A stretch of DNA of 64,000 nt from Porphyromonadaceae bacterium UBA2751 (GTDB lineage: Bacteria; Bacteroidota; Bacteroidia; Bacteroidales; Muribaculaceae): positions 1 through 64,000 of the forward strand of contig DEJJ01000034.1 of the NCBI GenBank assembly GCA_002353285.1, given 5' to 3'. The translations under genes were made by a program, and so were the position numbers. Each line of letters begins with the position of its first letter. The first letter of the stretch is position 1. The notes below the pieces were generated by a model. That model was given only the letters and a program-made list of their open reading frames with translations, had not been told where the DNA came from and did not search any database. Shown here piece after piece: positions 9,436-18,900 of the stretch.

Positions 9436-10914
9436 ATGAAACGATTACTTATTCTCATAGTGGCGATGGCGGCTTGCGTCGCTGCGTGGGCGGCCGAACC
9501 TTATGTGGTTTATACCCCAGATAACACCACACTCACCTTTTATTACGGCACGAAACCCAGTGGGGCTTATGGTTTGAATGACGGGCAGTCTTTGACAGAA
9601 TGGGACGATATTGGCCCCTATGTAACGCGAGTGGTTTTCGATCCATCATTTGCGCAGGCACGCCCCACCAGTACCGCTTACTGGTTTTCTGATATGTATA
9701 AGCTCACAACTATTATTGGTATAGATTATCTCAACACCAGCGAGGTGGAATATATGTCTTATATGTTTTCCAACTGCAAAAAACTAACGAACTTGGACTT
9801 GAGGGGATTCAACACATCGAAAGTAACTATCCTTCAGCTCATGTTCAACGATTGCACTAATCTCACCTCTTTAGATTTGAGCAGTTTCAACACATCAAAA
9901 ACGTTGACTATGTTTAAAATGTTTTATGGATGTTCTAATCTCACCACCATCTTTGTGAGTAACAATTGGACTACACAAGCTTTATTTACTTCTTATTCGA
10001 GTGACGTTTTCACGGACTGTACTAAACTCGTTGGCGGTGCAGGCACTACCTATGATCCCAACCATGTTGACTTTAATTATGCCCACATCGACGGTGGTCC
10101 CAGCAATCCAGGCTACTTGACTAGCGCAACTAGCGTAACTTACGACCTGTGGGTTAACGGAGTGCAGGTGACCGGTGCTAATTGCAACAATCTCAGCAGC
10201 ATTGAAGGCGTGAGCGGCACTGTAACCTACAATCCATCGTCAAAGACTCTCACACTTGAGAATGCCAGGCTGAGCTGTGGCGAGACAAGCAATGGAGCCT
10301 GCATAAGAAGTAGTATCGACGGACTGACCATTAATGTGAAGGGAACTAGTACTATCTTAATAGCGCCATCTAGCACCAACATGAATGGGATGGTGCTGTC
10401 AAACACCACGATAACAGGCACCGATACACTTGGCGTGCAAGGAAGGAAATCAGGCATCACGATACTTAATGGCAAAACCCTCACGATTAATAATCTACAT
10501 AGCCTGATAGCCCGAGGCACCTACGGCATTTATGCATCGAGCCCTACCAACACTCGACTTGTGGTTAAGGGTAGCGGAACTAATGTGCTTGCAACTGGCG
10601 GTTCGGGTGCGATACGCAACATGGGTGAATTGGTTTTGGAGGACGGCCTGAGAATCACCGAACCCGTTGGGGGGTATTTTGCGGGTGGAATCCTGTATGA
10701 TGCCAACGGCAATGTGGCGACTCGAGCCACCATCAGCGGCCTGCTTGGCGACGTGAACGGCGACGGGCACGTTAGTAGCGTCGATGTCACAGCGCTTTAC
10801 AACTACCTGCTCAACAATGACTCAAGCGATATAGTGAACGGTGACCAGGACGGTGACGGACACATCTCATCGGTGGATGTAACAGTGGTCTACAACATCC
10901 TGCTTGGAAACTGA
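9436..10914 (+). CDS. BspA-like surface protein (DUF285-type repeats) with C-terminal dockerin
   Basis: 492 aa with a signal peptide of about 19 residues. Residues about 50-195 carry BspA/DUF285-type leucine-rich repeats (LTNLDLRGFNTSKVT, LTSLDLSSFNTSK) preceded by the characteristic YMFSNCKK/LMFNDCTN phrase. Residues about 235-430 form a Thr/Asn/Gly-rich region with short regularly spaced strands (DGLTINVKGTSTI, NGKTLTINN), probably beta-helix-like. A dockerin-like domain closes the protein (DVNGDGHVSSVD, DQDGDGHISSVD, ending NILLGN). Such repeats commonly mediate adhesion to host or bacterial surfaces; no partner can be named. It is one of only three plus-strand genes and is convergent with the next gene. 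Confidence 0.88.
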   Translation: MKRLLILIVAMAACVAAWAAEPYVVYTPDNTTLTFYYGTKPSGAYGLNDGQSLTEWDDIGPYVTRVVFDPSFAQARPTSTAYWFSDMYKLTTIIGIDYLNTSEVEYMSYMFSNCKKLTNLDLRGFNTSKVTILQLMFNDCTNLTSLDLSSFNTSKTLTMFKMFYGCSNLTTIFVSNNWTTQALFTSYSSDVFTDCTKLVGGAGTTYDPNHVDFNYAHIDGGPSNPGYLTSATSVTYDLWVNGVQVTGANCNNLSSIEGVSGTVTYNPSSKTLTLENARLSCGETSNGACIRSSIDGLTINVKGTSTILIAPSSTNMNGMVLSNTTITGTDTLGVQGRKSGITILNGKTLTINNLHSLIARGTYGIYASSPTNTRLVVKGSGTNVLATGGSGAIRNMGELVLEDGLRITEPVGGYFAGGILYDANGNVATRATISGLLGDVNGDGHVSSVDVTALYNYLLNNDSSDIVNGDQDGDGHISSVDVTVVYNILLGN

Positions 10915-10966
10915 TTCTCTTTTAGGGAAGACAATTAAGGACAATTGCCGCTGGGCATATTACATC

Positions 10967-11005
10967 AATAAGTGCCGCACTCTAAAATAGGGTGCGGCAC
11001 TTATT
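10967..11005. terminator. bidirectional terminator between convergent genes
   Basis: Perfect 14-bp stem (10967-10980 with 10992-11005, 11-nt loop) between two converging dockerin-protein genes. It probably serves both. Confidence 0.85.
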
Positions 11006-11031
11006 AAGTGATAAATCGGCGGTTCTTGCGA

Positions 11032-12966
11032 TTACTGCTTTTTCGACCCTAACAGGATGCTGTAGACAGTGGTGATGTCGCTTGCGGTAATGACTCCGTC
11101 GCCATCTTGGTCACCGTTGACGATGCCACTGTCATCACTATTTAGCAAGAAATCATATAGGGCAGTGACATCATAGGAAGTCACCACTCCGTCGCCGTCA
11201 ACATCGCCAGGAACGATGATAACAACCTGTTCCCACTTGGCATAGAGTGTCATGTCGCCAGGAACTGCGGTGTTGAAGTCCCACTGGTTGGTGCATTCAG
11301 CATCGGTGAACCAGCCTTTGAAGTTGTAGCCATCGGCTACCAGAGGTTCGGGTTCATCCACCTTATCAAGGTTGCTCCACTGAATAGTCTTTGGATCGGG
11401 AGTAGAGCCATGACCATTGTTGTTGAAAATAACCATGCAGTGCCAGTGCTCAGTGAGGTTAGAAGTTCCGCCCTTCCACCAAGCGTCCTTAGCCACAGCG
11501 TCCCATTGCTGTTGGTTTCCGTCAAACCAAATGTTTCTCAAATTATAGCATCCATAGAAGGCCTCTTTGCCTATAGAATGAAGAGTGGGTTCGAGATAAA
11601 CATTATTAAGACCAAGACAATTCTCAAATTCATGCTGCCCGATTGAGTAAACATGCTCCAAAGTAATAGTTTTCATTGACTTTTCAAATCGTTTGGTAGC
11701 GATAATCTGCTTGTCGGGATAAGATTCCCACCAGTCGCCATATGAAGAAATTTTCAGGTTTGAATTAATCAGCTCCCAGTATAGCATATTATGGCTTGCT
11801 TCATTTGTTCCACCACACCAGCCGCAAGACCATGATGTGCCATTTTTAATAATCAAGTTTGGTGAATATATGTACATCAATGGATTCCAGTCTTCGATAG
11901 AACCTGGATACGATACTTGGCAGTTTGAACTGATGTTTTCGAAAGCAGAATTTTCGATTAGGACGGGTGATGTGTTGAATGTGACAGATGACAGATTGTT
12001 ACAGCCACTGAATGCATTAATTTTGACACTGGTAACAGCATCTAATGTTATTTCGTTAATTGCAGTGCCAGCAAAAGCAGAACTCGAAATGGTTTTCATG
12101 GATGGTGGTGTCAGGTAATCAGTATTTGAAGTTCTGACATTGTAAAAATTTGAGCAGCCTTGCATCGACGGCATTTCATCGATTATTGTCTCAGCAAAGA
12201 ATTTTATGATTTCAAGGTTGGAGAACCCATTAAACACTGGTCCCGAGAAGCCAGTCACCGTAGCCCCATCGATGATAACAGGCGCTACGATATTGGTTAT
12301 AAGTGACTTGGGGCCTTCAAACCCCTTGATGTAGCATTGGTCACCTGCAGTGTTCGTTGTGTATATCCATCCAGGAGCTCTTTCGGCGTGCATATAGATA
12401 TAGTCGCTGCCAGAACCACAGCCGGTGTTGAGGTCATAGCCTGTGGTACCCTCCATAGTGGTCACTCCACCGTCGGCTGTAGCGTTGAAGGATATTGATT
12501 TAACAGTGCCGTAGTCACGGCCTTGGGAGGGATAATCTTTAGTGTAGTAGAGATGGATAGTGGCGCTACCCGAGCCGCAATGGCTATTCAGGTCACCCTG
12601 GGTGCTCTTGAAATATTCACCGCCATCGAATGGCACTAGGTAACAGATGCGACCATCTGTGTTAACGAGATGGTCAGGAGCGGTGCCATCGTAGGTCCGA
12701 ATCACAAATTTGGTGATGAAAGCACCAGGGCTAACTGTGGACTCATCAGCCTTCTTATAAAGCATATAGATGTAATCGCTGCCCGATCCGCAGCCTGAAT
12801 TCAGGTCCTGGTCGATTACCGTCCAGCCCAGATTGGAATAAGTGCTCTTCAGCATATTTACCTCGTTCAATGTGCCGCCTATTACCATCACGTCGGTGAT
12901 GTACTCCTCGGCCCATACAGTAGTAGTAGCAAGCAAAGCCACCAGTAATAGTAGAATCTTTTTCAT
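11032..12966 (-). CDS. secreted MABP-like / leucine-rich repeat protein with InlB_B repeat and dockerin
   Basis: 644 aa, signal peptide about 1-19. Residues about 22-195 contain three copies of a DLN-Gly-Cys-Gly-Ser motif at 54-71, 125-142 and 178-194 (for example DLNSGCGSGSDYIYMLYKK), preceded by ITDVMVIGG. This pattern resembles the MABP/Vps62-type beta-prism signature (DLNxGxGxxYIYLxYK), a membrane-associating fold. Residues about 235-500 are BspA-type leucine-rich repeats (FENCLGLNNVYLEPTLHSIG). Residues about 510-575 are a Listeria-Bacteroides (Flg_new/InlB_B) repeat with FKGWFTDAECT and MTLYAKW. A dockerin (586-644) follows. It looks like a surface adhesin with a possible lipid- or glycan-contacting prism; the MABP assignment rests on the motif alone. 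Confidence 0.87.
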   Translation of the reverse strand: MKKILLLLVALLATTTVWAEEYITDVMVIGGTLNEVNMLKSTYSNLGWTVIDQDLNSGCGSGSDYIYMLYKKADESTVSPGAFITKFVIRTYDGTAPDHLVNTDGRICYLVPFDGGEYFKSTQGDLNSHCGSGSATIHLYYTKDYPSQGRDYGTVKSISFNATADGGVTTMEGTTGYDLNTGCGSGSDYIYMHAERAPGWIYTTNTAGDQCYIKGFEGPKSLITNIVAPVIIDGATVTGFSGPVFNGFSNLEIIKFFAETIIDEMPSMQGCSNFYNVRTSNTDYLTPPSMKTISSSAFAGTAINEITLDAVTSVKINAFSGCNNLSSVTFNTSPVLIENSAFENISSNCQVSYPGSIEDWNPLMYIYSPNLIIKNGTSWSCGWCGGTNEASHNMLYWELINSNLKISSYGDWWESYPDKQIIATKRFEKSMKTITLEHVYSIGQHEFENCLGLNNVYLEPTLHSIGKEAFYGCYNLRNIWFDGNQQQWDAVAKDAWWKGGTSNLTEHWHCMVIFNNNGHGSTPDPKTIQWSNLDKVDEPEPLVADGYNFKGWFTDAECTNQWDFNTAVPGDMTLYAKWEQVVIIVPGDVDGDGVVTSYDVTALYDFLLNSDDSGIVNGDQDGDGVITASDITTVYSILLGSKKQ

Positions 12967-13113
12967 AAGTGTTTGGATTTAATGGGTTATTATTAAATTA
13001 TTTATTTTGGTTGCGAATATAAACAATTTATTGCAAAAATGCAAGTATTTTAAAGAAAACACTTGCATTTAGTGAAAAATATACGCGACCCCAATCTGGT
13101 GCTATGAAAAGAG

Positions 13114-13626
13114 TTAATTGCTCAGCAGGATGCTGTAGACGGTGGTGATGTCGCTTGCGGTAATGACTCCGTCGCCATCTTGGTCACCGTTAACGATGCC
13201 GCTGTCGTCGCCATTAAGCATGATGGAGGTGGGTTTGTCGACCTTCACATCGGGGTGGGTGAGGAGCCAGTCGAGCTGTTGGCGATAGCAGTCGAGCCAT
13301 GCCTGCATGTTCTTGGGCATGTTCTCAAGATTGAGTGGTTTATCACCGATGGCAAGAATTTCCTCGGCACGGTCATCACCGCTGACTATGACAAAGGTGG
13401 TTGCGGTGTTGAAGATGTAGAATACAGGGGAAGTTGCCTTGTCGCCCATCTCGGAGCGGATGAGGGTGGCTTGAGTGGCACTTGGTACCATTATCTTGCC
13501 AGCGTAGAACTTGCTGGCAAGGTAGTTTTGAGCTTTAGATTTAGCACTTACGGCATCGACAGGTGCAGCCATTGCAGTTGCGCATGCCACAATGGCAATT
13601 AGGGCTAGGGATAGGATTTTTTTCAT
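13114..13626 (-). CDS. free-standing C10 propeptide fused to half a dockerin (internal-deletion remnant or inhibitor)
   Basis: 170 aa. The signal peptide (about 1-20) and residues 21-130 match the propeptide of the C10 peptidase at 5897-9163 almost segment for segment (YIFNTATTFVIVSGDDRAEE, WLLTHPDVKVDKPT). Directly after KPT the sequence jumps to the last part of a dockerin (NGDDSGIVNGDQDGDG to SILLSN). The whole catalytic domain, the beta-sandwiches, the FN3 and the first calcium loop are missing, in frame and without stop codons. The dockerin end is nearly identical in DNA to that of the adjacent gene at 11032, suggesting recombination between them. It could be a decaying pseudogene or a secreted inhibitor: homologues of the C10 propeptide such as Spi inhibit streptopain. 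The signal peptide, frame and a -7 element are intact. Confidence 0.8.
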   Translation of the reverse strand: MKKILSLALIAIVACATAMAAPVDAVSAKSKAQNYLASKFYAGKIMVPSATQATLIRSEMGDKATSPVFYIFNTATTFVIVSGDDRAEEILAIGDKPLNLENMPKNMQAWLDCYRQQLDWLLTHPDVKVDKPTSIMLNGDDSGIVNGDQDGDGVITASDITTVYSILLSN

Positions 13627-13667
13627 ATTATAATGCTGTTAAGGCGTTGTTTTTTATAAAGAACCCC

Positions 13668-13675
13668 CAAAGTTA
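13668..13675 (-). promoter_or_regulatory. -7 promoter element of the solo-propeptide gene
   Basis: Minus-strand TAACTTTG, about 42 bp upstream of the ATG. The 12 bp at 13664-13675 are identical to those at 24782-24793 before another C10 gene. No clear -33 is seen here. Confidence 0.4.
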
Positions 13676-13721
13676 CAAAAATATGTGAGTTTTTGTTAGT
13701 TTTTAGCAATCGTGTGGAAAA

Positions 13722-13759
13722 AAGTGCCAATCTCGAGTTTTTGCTTGAGATTGGCACTT
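13722..13759 (-). terminator. terminator of the efflux operon
   Basis: 13-bp perfect stem (13722-13734 with 13747-13759) with an A-run at 13717-13723, giving a T-tract on the minus strand. It lies 21 bp after the DUF3943 stop. Confidence 0.85.
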
Positions 13760-13779
13760 CGGGGGTGGGTGTGGAGAGC

Positions 13780-14622
13780 CTAGAAAGTTATAATCATGCT
13801 GAACGAGCCAGGCGTTAGCATCGAAGTGACCTTGGCTTTTGGACGCCGCACAACTAAATCCATGAATTCATTTACAGGATCGACCATGAAGCAGATAAGG
13901 TGCCCCAAAAATCTACTGTTGAGCAGGTGATAGTTGTTGCGAACTATGTGACGCTTGATTTTATAGAATTGTTCGCCGATTATTGACCCGACAACGGGTG
14001 TGATAATCAAGTCCTGAACCGAGGGATATTCCATAAAAGCCTCAATGCCATATTCCCAAAAGAAAGTGGAGACTGCAAAAGAATAGAGCGACGACTGCCA
14101 TGAGTTGAGCCCCTGAGAGCGGGCACTCATGTAGTAGGCCGCTCCACCATAAGGATGAAGCATATAGTTGAAAACCCAGTTGTCGCGGTCCCACACAGCG
14201 CCTCGCTTGACGTGCATCCACCATCGCTTGAAGAAAGGTGTTTTGCGAAGCTCCTTTTTATTCCATGCAGTGACATTCTCGGGCAGTAGTTCCAGGACGC
14301 CCAGGGTAGCCACTCCCGCAACGTAAAGTGCTGCTGTGTTCTGAATCAATCTCTTTTTGTCGGGACAGGAAAAGGTCCTGGAATATTCTAAGTCATAGAT
14401 GTTGGTAGGTAGTGAGCTTAACGCACAATTAATTGAGTCTCGCCCAAGCACAACTGTGTCGTTCTCAACGCATTGCAATGGATGCATTGTGCTGCATGAG
14501 TCAAGGGCATTGGCACACCTGGCCTCAGCCCCTGAGCAGTCAAGCTCAACAGCACAGGTCGCATTAAAGCAAATTGCACAATGCGCTAAAAGCAATATTA
14601 CGCCCCCTCTTAGCCTGCTCAT
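13780..14622 (-). CDS. DUF3943 domain protein in the RND efflux operon
   Basis: About 280 aa with an N-terminal hydrophobic signal segment (GGVILLLAHCAICF). The C-terminal two thirds match the DUF3943 family as I know it: AALYVAGVATLGVLELLPEN, WDRDNWVFNYMLHPYGGAAY, FWEYGIEAFMEYPSVQDL, TPVVGSIIGEQFY. Family members are Gram-negative envelope proteins of unknown function. The ATG at 14622 overlaps the TolC stop (TGATG), so translation is probably coupled; a GTG one codon earlier is the alternative. As the last gene of an adaptor-pump-TolC operon it may be an accessory of the efflux system, or act on the envelope lipids or drugs it handles. That role is inferred from position. Confidence 0.85.
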   Translation of the reverse strand: MSRLRGGVILLLAHCAICFNATCAVELDCSGAEARCANALDSCSTMHPLQCVENDTVVLGRDSINCALSSLPTNIYDLEYSRTFSCPDKKRLIQNTAALYVAGVATLGVLELLPENVTAWNKKELRKTPFFKRWWMHVKRGAVWDRDNWVFNYMLHPYGGAAYYMSARSQGLNSWQSSLYSFAVSTFFWEYGIEAFMEYPSVQDLIITPVVGSIIGEQFYKIKRHIVRNNYHLLNSRFLGHLICFMVDPVNEFMDLVVRRPKAKVTSMLTPGSFSMIITF

Positions 14623-15983
14623 CACTTGATGTTTTGTGCTGTTGCCAGCCTGTATTGTAGCGATTTCATCTGATAGGCAATAAAGGTATCGGTGCGGTTG
14701 TCGAGAGCTTGCTGATAGAGCAGCTGTGCCTCGAGCAAGTCGCTCATCTTGGCAATGCCGGCGTTGTAGTAGTCGCGGTTGAGCCTCAAGTTCTCCTTGG
14801 CTTGCTCGATGCTGCGCTCGGCTATGCTCACTTGCAGCTGAGCCTCACTGACCTCGTTCCATGCTTGTCGCATGCCTATGCTGAGCAGCTCACTTTTTTC
14901 GACCAGCTGGTCTAATGCGTTGAGCAGTTGCTGCTGGCTGCGTTTTAGTGCATGAGAGCCGCCCCACCAGTCGCTAATGGGGATAGAGACGGTGGCAAAC
15001 ACCATGGCAAAAGCACGGTTGTTGTCGAGCAGATTGTGGTAGTTAAGTCCTGCACCCACAGCCACCGTAGGCAACAACTTGCCCTTGACCATCTTTTTGT
15101 TTAGCTCCGAGGCCTCCACCTGCTTGTTGAGCAATTGATATTCGGTCAGGCGTGGCAGGGCCTCGTCGGGATTGACAAAGGTCACAGGCTCAATAGCAAG
15201 CCCTGGAGCCTGAACAGTGAAGGTTGTGTCGCTGAGGCCGCAATGGTGGCTGAGCAAGAGTTTAGTAACATAGGTGCCGTTGGTCAATTTCAGCTTTTGG
15301 CTCTCGAGTTCATTTTGCCGCAGCTGCACTTGCAACAAGTCATTTCGCATTGCCACACCGGCTCTCACAGCCGCCTCCACATCGCTGCGAATGTCGGCAA
15401 TCAACGTGCTTGCAGCCTGCAATGTTCTGGTTTTCTCCTGCAGCGATATTAGTTGCCAATAATATTGCTCGGTTTTCTTGTCAACCTCGTTCTTGGTGAG
15501 CCTCATCTGCAAGTTGCTCACGTCCTCGCCCACCTGGGCAAGGCGATTGCCGTTAATTATTTGTCCGCCAGCATAGATGGGTTGCATGAGTGTGAGCCCT
15601 GCGATGGTGCCGTTTTTCATCATCGTTATGTTGACGGGGCTACCAAGCGAGGCAAGCACCTCGGCTGGCAATGTGGCCTGCAATGTGGGCATGAGCGACG
15701 ATGGCACTATCTCGGCTGGATTCACATCCATCGAGGCCATCCCCTTGCTGGCATCAAACGCGAGTGCAGTGGCGCTGATGCTTGGGAAGAACTTAGTGAA
15801 AGCCTCTTTGCGCTGTAGCGCAGCCATGTTGATGTTGCGCTGCGATTGCACTATGGCGTGATTGTTTTGTTGTGCCAATGCCCTAAGCTGCTGGAGCGAA
15901 TAGACGGTTTGTGCTTGTGCGCCATGCAAACCGCAGCCCAGTGCCACAAGCGATAATGTTGCTGCAAGTCGTTTGATATTCAT
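14622..15983 (-). CDS. TolC family outer membrane efflux protein
   Basis: 453 aa with a signal peptide of about 24 residues (ending HGAQAQ). It begins YSLQQLRALAQQNNHAIVQ, the usual start of an OEP repeat, and has two homologous alpha-helical/beta-barrel halves (about 25-240 and 245-453; second-half motif LNRDYYNAGIAKMSDLLEAQ). Length and composition are typical of the TolC/OprM family, which forms the trimeric outer-membrane duct of tripartite pumps. The gene is 12 bp downstream of the RND pump gene and overlaps the DUF3943 gene, so all four genes form one unit. Confidence 0.93.
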   Translation of the reverse strand: MNIKRLAATLSLVALGCGLHGAQAQTVYSLQQLRALAQQNNHAIVQSQRNINMAALQRKEAFTKFFPSISATALAFDASKGMASMDVNPAEIVPSSLMPTLQATLPAEVLASLGSPVNITMMKNGTIAGLTLMQPIYAGGQIINGNRLAQVGEDVSNLQMRLTKNEVDKKTEQYYWQLISLQEKTRTLQAASTLIADIRSDVEAAVRAGVAMRNDLLQVQLRQNELESQKLKLTNGTYVTKLLLSHHCGLSDTTFTVQAPGLAIEPVTFVNPDEALPRLTEYQLLNKQVEASELNKKMVKGKLLPTVAVGAGLNYHNLLDNNRAFAMVFATVSIPISDWWGGSHALKRSQQQLLNALDQLVEKSELLSIGMRQAWNEVSEAQLQVSIAERSIEQAKENLRLNRDYYNAGIAKMSDLLEAQLLYQQALDNRTDTFIAYQMKSLQYRLATAQNIK

Positions 15984-15995
15984 CTTGTTAGTTTT

Positions 15996-18900
15996 TTAGT
16001 TGTTGTTTTTTTGTAGTTTTGAGCGCCTAACCAAGCTGTAGGCTATGGGCAGCACAGTGAGGATGAATAGCATGGTGATGAGTGTGCCATAGAAGATGAC
16101 ATTGCCCATAGGTGCCCACAGCGTTGAGCCGCTAAGAATCATGGGGATTACGCCCATAGATGCTGCGGCCGAGGTGAGGAAGATGGGCCGCATGCGGCGT
16201 TTTGCGCTCAGGATTATAGCCTCACGAGGCGATAAGTGCTCGGCCTGAATCAGTTCCTCGGCATAGTCGTACATGATGATGGCGTTGCGCACCAGGATGC
16301 CCATTAGCGAGATGAAACCAAGGAAGCATGTGAAAGTGATTTCGCCGTGAATCATGATGCCCACTGCGGTTCCAAAAAAACAGAGTGTAAGGCTAAAGAG
16401 CAACAAAGTGGCGGTGGAAATGCGCTTGAAGTGATAAACCAGCAAGAAAAAGATGATGACCACGGCGATAACCAGTGCCGAGAGCAGTGTGGGCAGGTTG
16501 CTGTCGTTCTCGGCAATCTCGCCTCCCCACGACATCGTCACCCCCTCAGGTAGCTCCATTTGTGCCAACTCCTGCTGCAACTGCATTGTGACAGATGTGA
16601 CATTAAATCCATCGCGCACCTCGCTAATTACAGTGGTTGTTCGCAGCCCGTTGCGGTGGGCGATTTGCCCATCTTGCCACTGAGGTCTGATGGTGGCCAC
16701 TTGCCGCAGCGGCACCTGCCTGAGTCCTCCACTGGCACTAATCATCTCGTCTTCGATGAGCTGGCGATTGCTGCGGCTGGCATTGTTGCTTTTCATGCAC
16801 ACTCTGATGGGATAATCCTCATTCCAGATAGTGCCCAGCTGCAATCCATCGGTGTTGTAGCGCATGAGCATGGATAATTCGGCATCGGCATTTGAGATGC
16901 CCAAAAGTGCCGACTTGAGCGGGTCGAGCTGAATCTCGGTTGCCAGCAGAGGCTCTTGCATGTCGTTGCGCACCAACTTTAACTTAGGATGGTTGCGCAG
17001 TCGCCTAGTGAGCGAGTCGGTAGCCACCTTCAGTGCGCTCCAGTCGTCGCCAGTGAGTCTCACCTCGATGGGGTTAGACTCAGCCCCATAGTCGAGCTGC
17101 TTAAATCGCACATAGGCCTCGGGGAAAGCTTCCTCACATTTTGGCTTGTAGTGTGCAAGTAGTTGCTCGGTGGCTTCAGGCGAGACAGTGTTGACTATAA
17201 ACTGTGCGTAGTTGGAGCCACCAAACTGTGGGGCATACACCGTGTGGAATCGTGGTGATGCGGTGCCCTTGAACGATGCTATCGACACGATGCGGTCGTC
17301 TTTTTGAAGAATGCTCTCGAGCGAGTCGGCCAATGCTGCAGTCATGTTGAGCGATGTGCCGGTGGGCAGGTAAATCTCGACGGCAAACTGGTTGCGCTCA
17401 GCTCTGGGCATGAGCCTCTGTGGCAACTTGATGAGAATTGCAGCCGAGAGAATGATGGTGACAAATGCCAGTGCACACACCACATAGGGAATGCGGAAGC
17501 ACAGGTCGATAAGCCAGTTGTAGCCTCGCTGCATCAGTGACAGGAAGTTGAAATGTTGCTTCTTGCCACTGCCGGCAGGCTTGGTGATAACCCAGTATTG
17601 CAAGAACGGGACCACCAGCTCGGCTACCGCAAGCGAAACGAGCAGGATGATGAGAATGGCCCATGGGAAATAATGCACCGTGTCGTTCATCGATCCCTTA
17701 GTGGTTAGCAAAAAAGGGAAGAAGGTGATTGAGATTGCCATGGTGGCAGTGAAGATGCTCTTGAAGAAATGGGTGGCACTGTGAGTTGAGGCCTTCCACC
17801 GCGGCACGCCCTCGCCCAACATCTCGATGTAGGAGTCGATAATCACGATAGAGTTGTCGACCACCATTCCTAGCGAGACGATGAGCGCTGCCAGGGTCAC
17901 AGTGTTGAGCTCAATGTCGAACGAGAAGAACAGTCCCAGCGAGATGAAGATGGTGATGGGAATGGTGGAGGCCGCTACAATTGCCACACGCATGGGCATG
18001 AGCAGCAGCACCACCACAATGACGGCAATCACAGCAATGAGCAGCTCCTTGAGGAAGTTGATCACCGAGTCCTTCACCACCTTAGGCTGGTCGGTAATGC
18101 GGAACAGCTTAACGCTTGGTGGCAATGTGGGTTCAAATTCATCGAGCACTTTGTAGACCTGGTCGCCCATGTCGGTGATGCTGCGTCCCGATTTCATCTC
18201 CACGCTCAGCACCAAGCACTTCACGCCATTGTTGGTTATAAACGACGTGGGTTCAGGATATTCACGTTTTACGGTTGCCACATCCTTGAGTCGCACCACG
18301 GTGCCGCGCGGGTCGCTATAGACTACAGCCTGCTCCACATCGCTGAGCATGTTGAGCGAGTGGCTCACGTAGATGGGAGAATCGTAGCTGCCATCTTTCA
18401 AAGTTCCAGCCATTGTGAAAAAGTCGTTGGCTTTGAGTGCGATAGCGATTGTCTTGTCGGAGATGCCGTAGTGTGCCAGCCGGTCGTAGTCGAGGTAAAC
18501 TGCAATCTGCTCCTGCTGCTGGCCAACAACAGTTATTCGTCCCACACTTTCGACCGAGCGCAGATGCTCTTTAAGCCTGCTGATGTAGTCATTTAGTTCT
18601 CGATAGGTCTTGTCGTGTGACTCCATGGTCACAAGCATGGCCGACGAGTCGCCAAAGTCATCGTTGACTTGCACGGCCAGAACCCCTTGTGGCAACTGAG
18701 CCTTGAAGTCGTTCATGCCATGCTTGAACTTTGCCCAGAACTCTTCCTTGTCCTTTATGTCGTCGTTGAGCTCAACCTGAATGATAGCCACCGAGTTGCG
18801 CGAGTAGGATTTTGTCTTGGCCTTGTTCACGTCCTTGAAAGTGAAGATGTAGTCTTCAAGCGGTTTCGTCACTTGCTGTTCCACCTCGAGCGCCGAAGCT

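Noticed and set aside
17860..17900. loss of function from the Asp-Asn pair in TM4 of the RND pump
   Set aside because: Many HAE1-type pumps carry VDN rather than VDD here, so this is normal variation.
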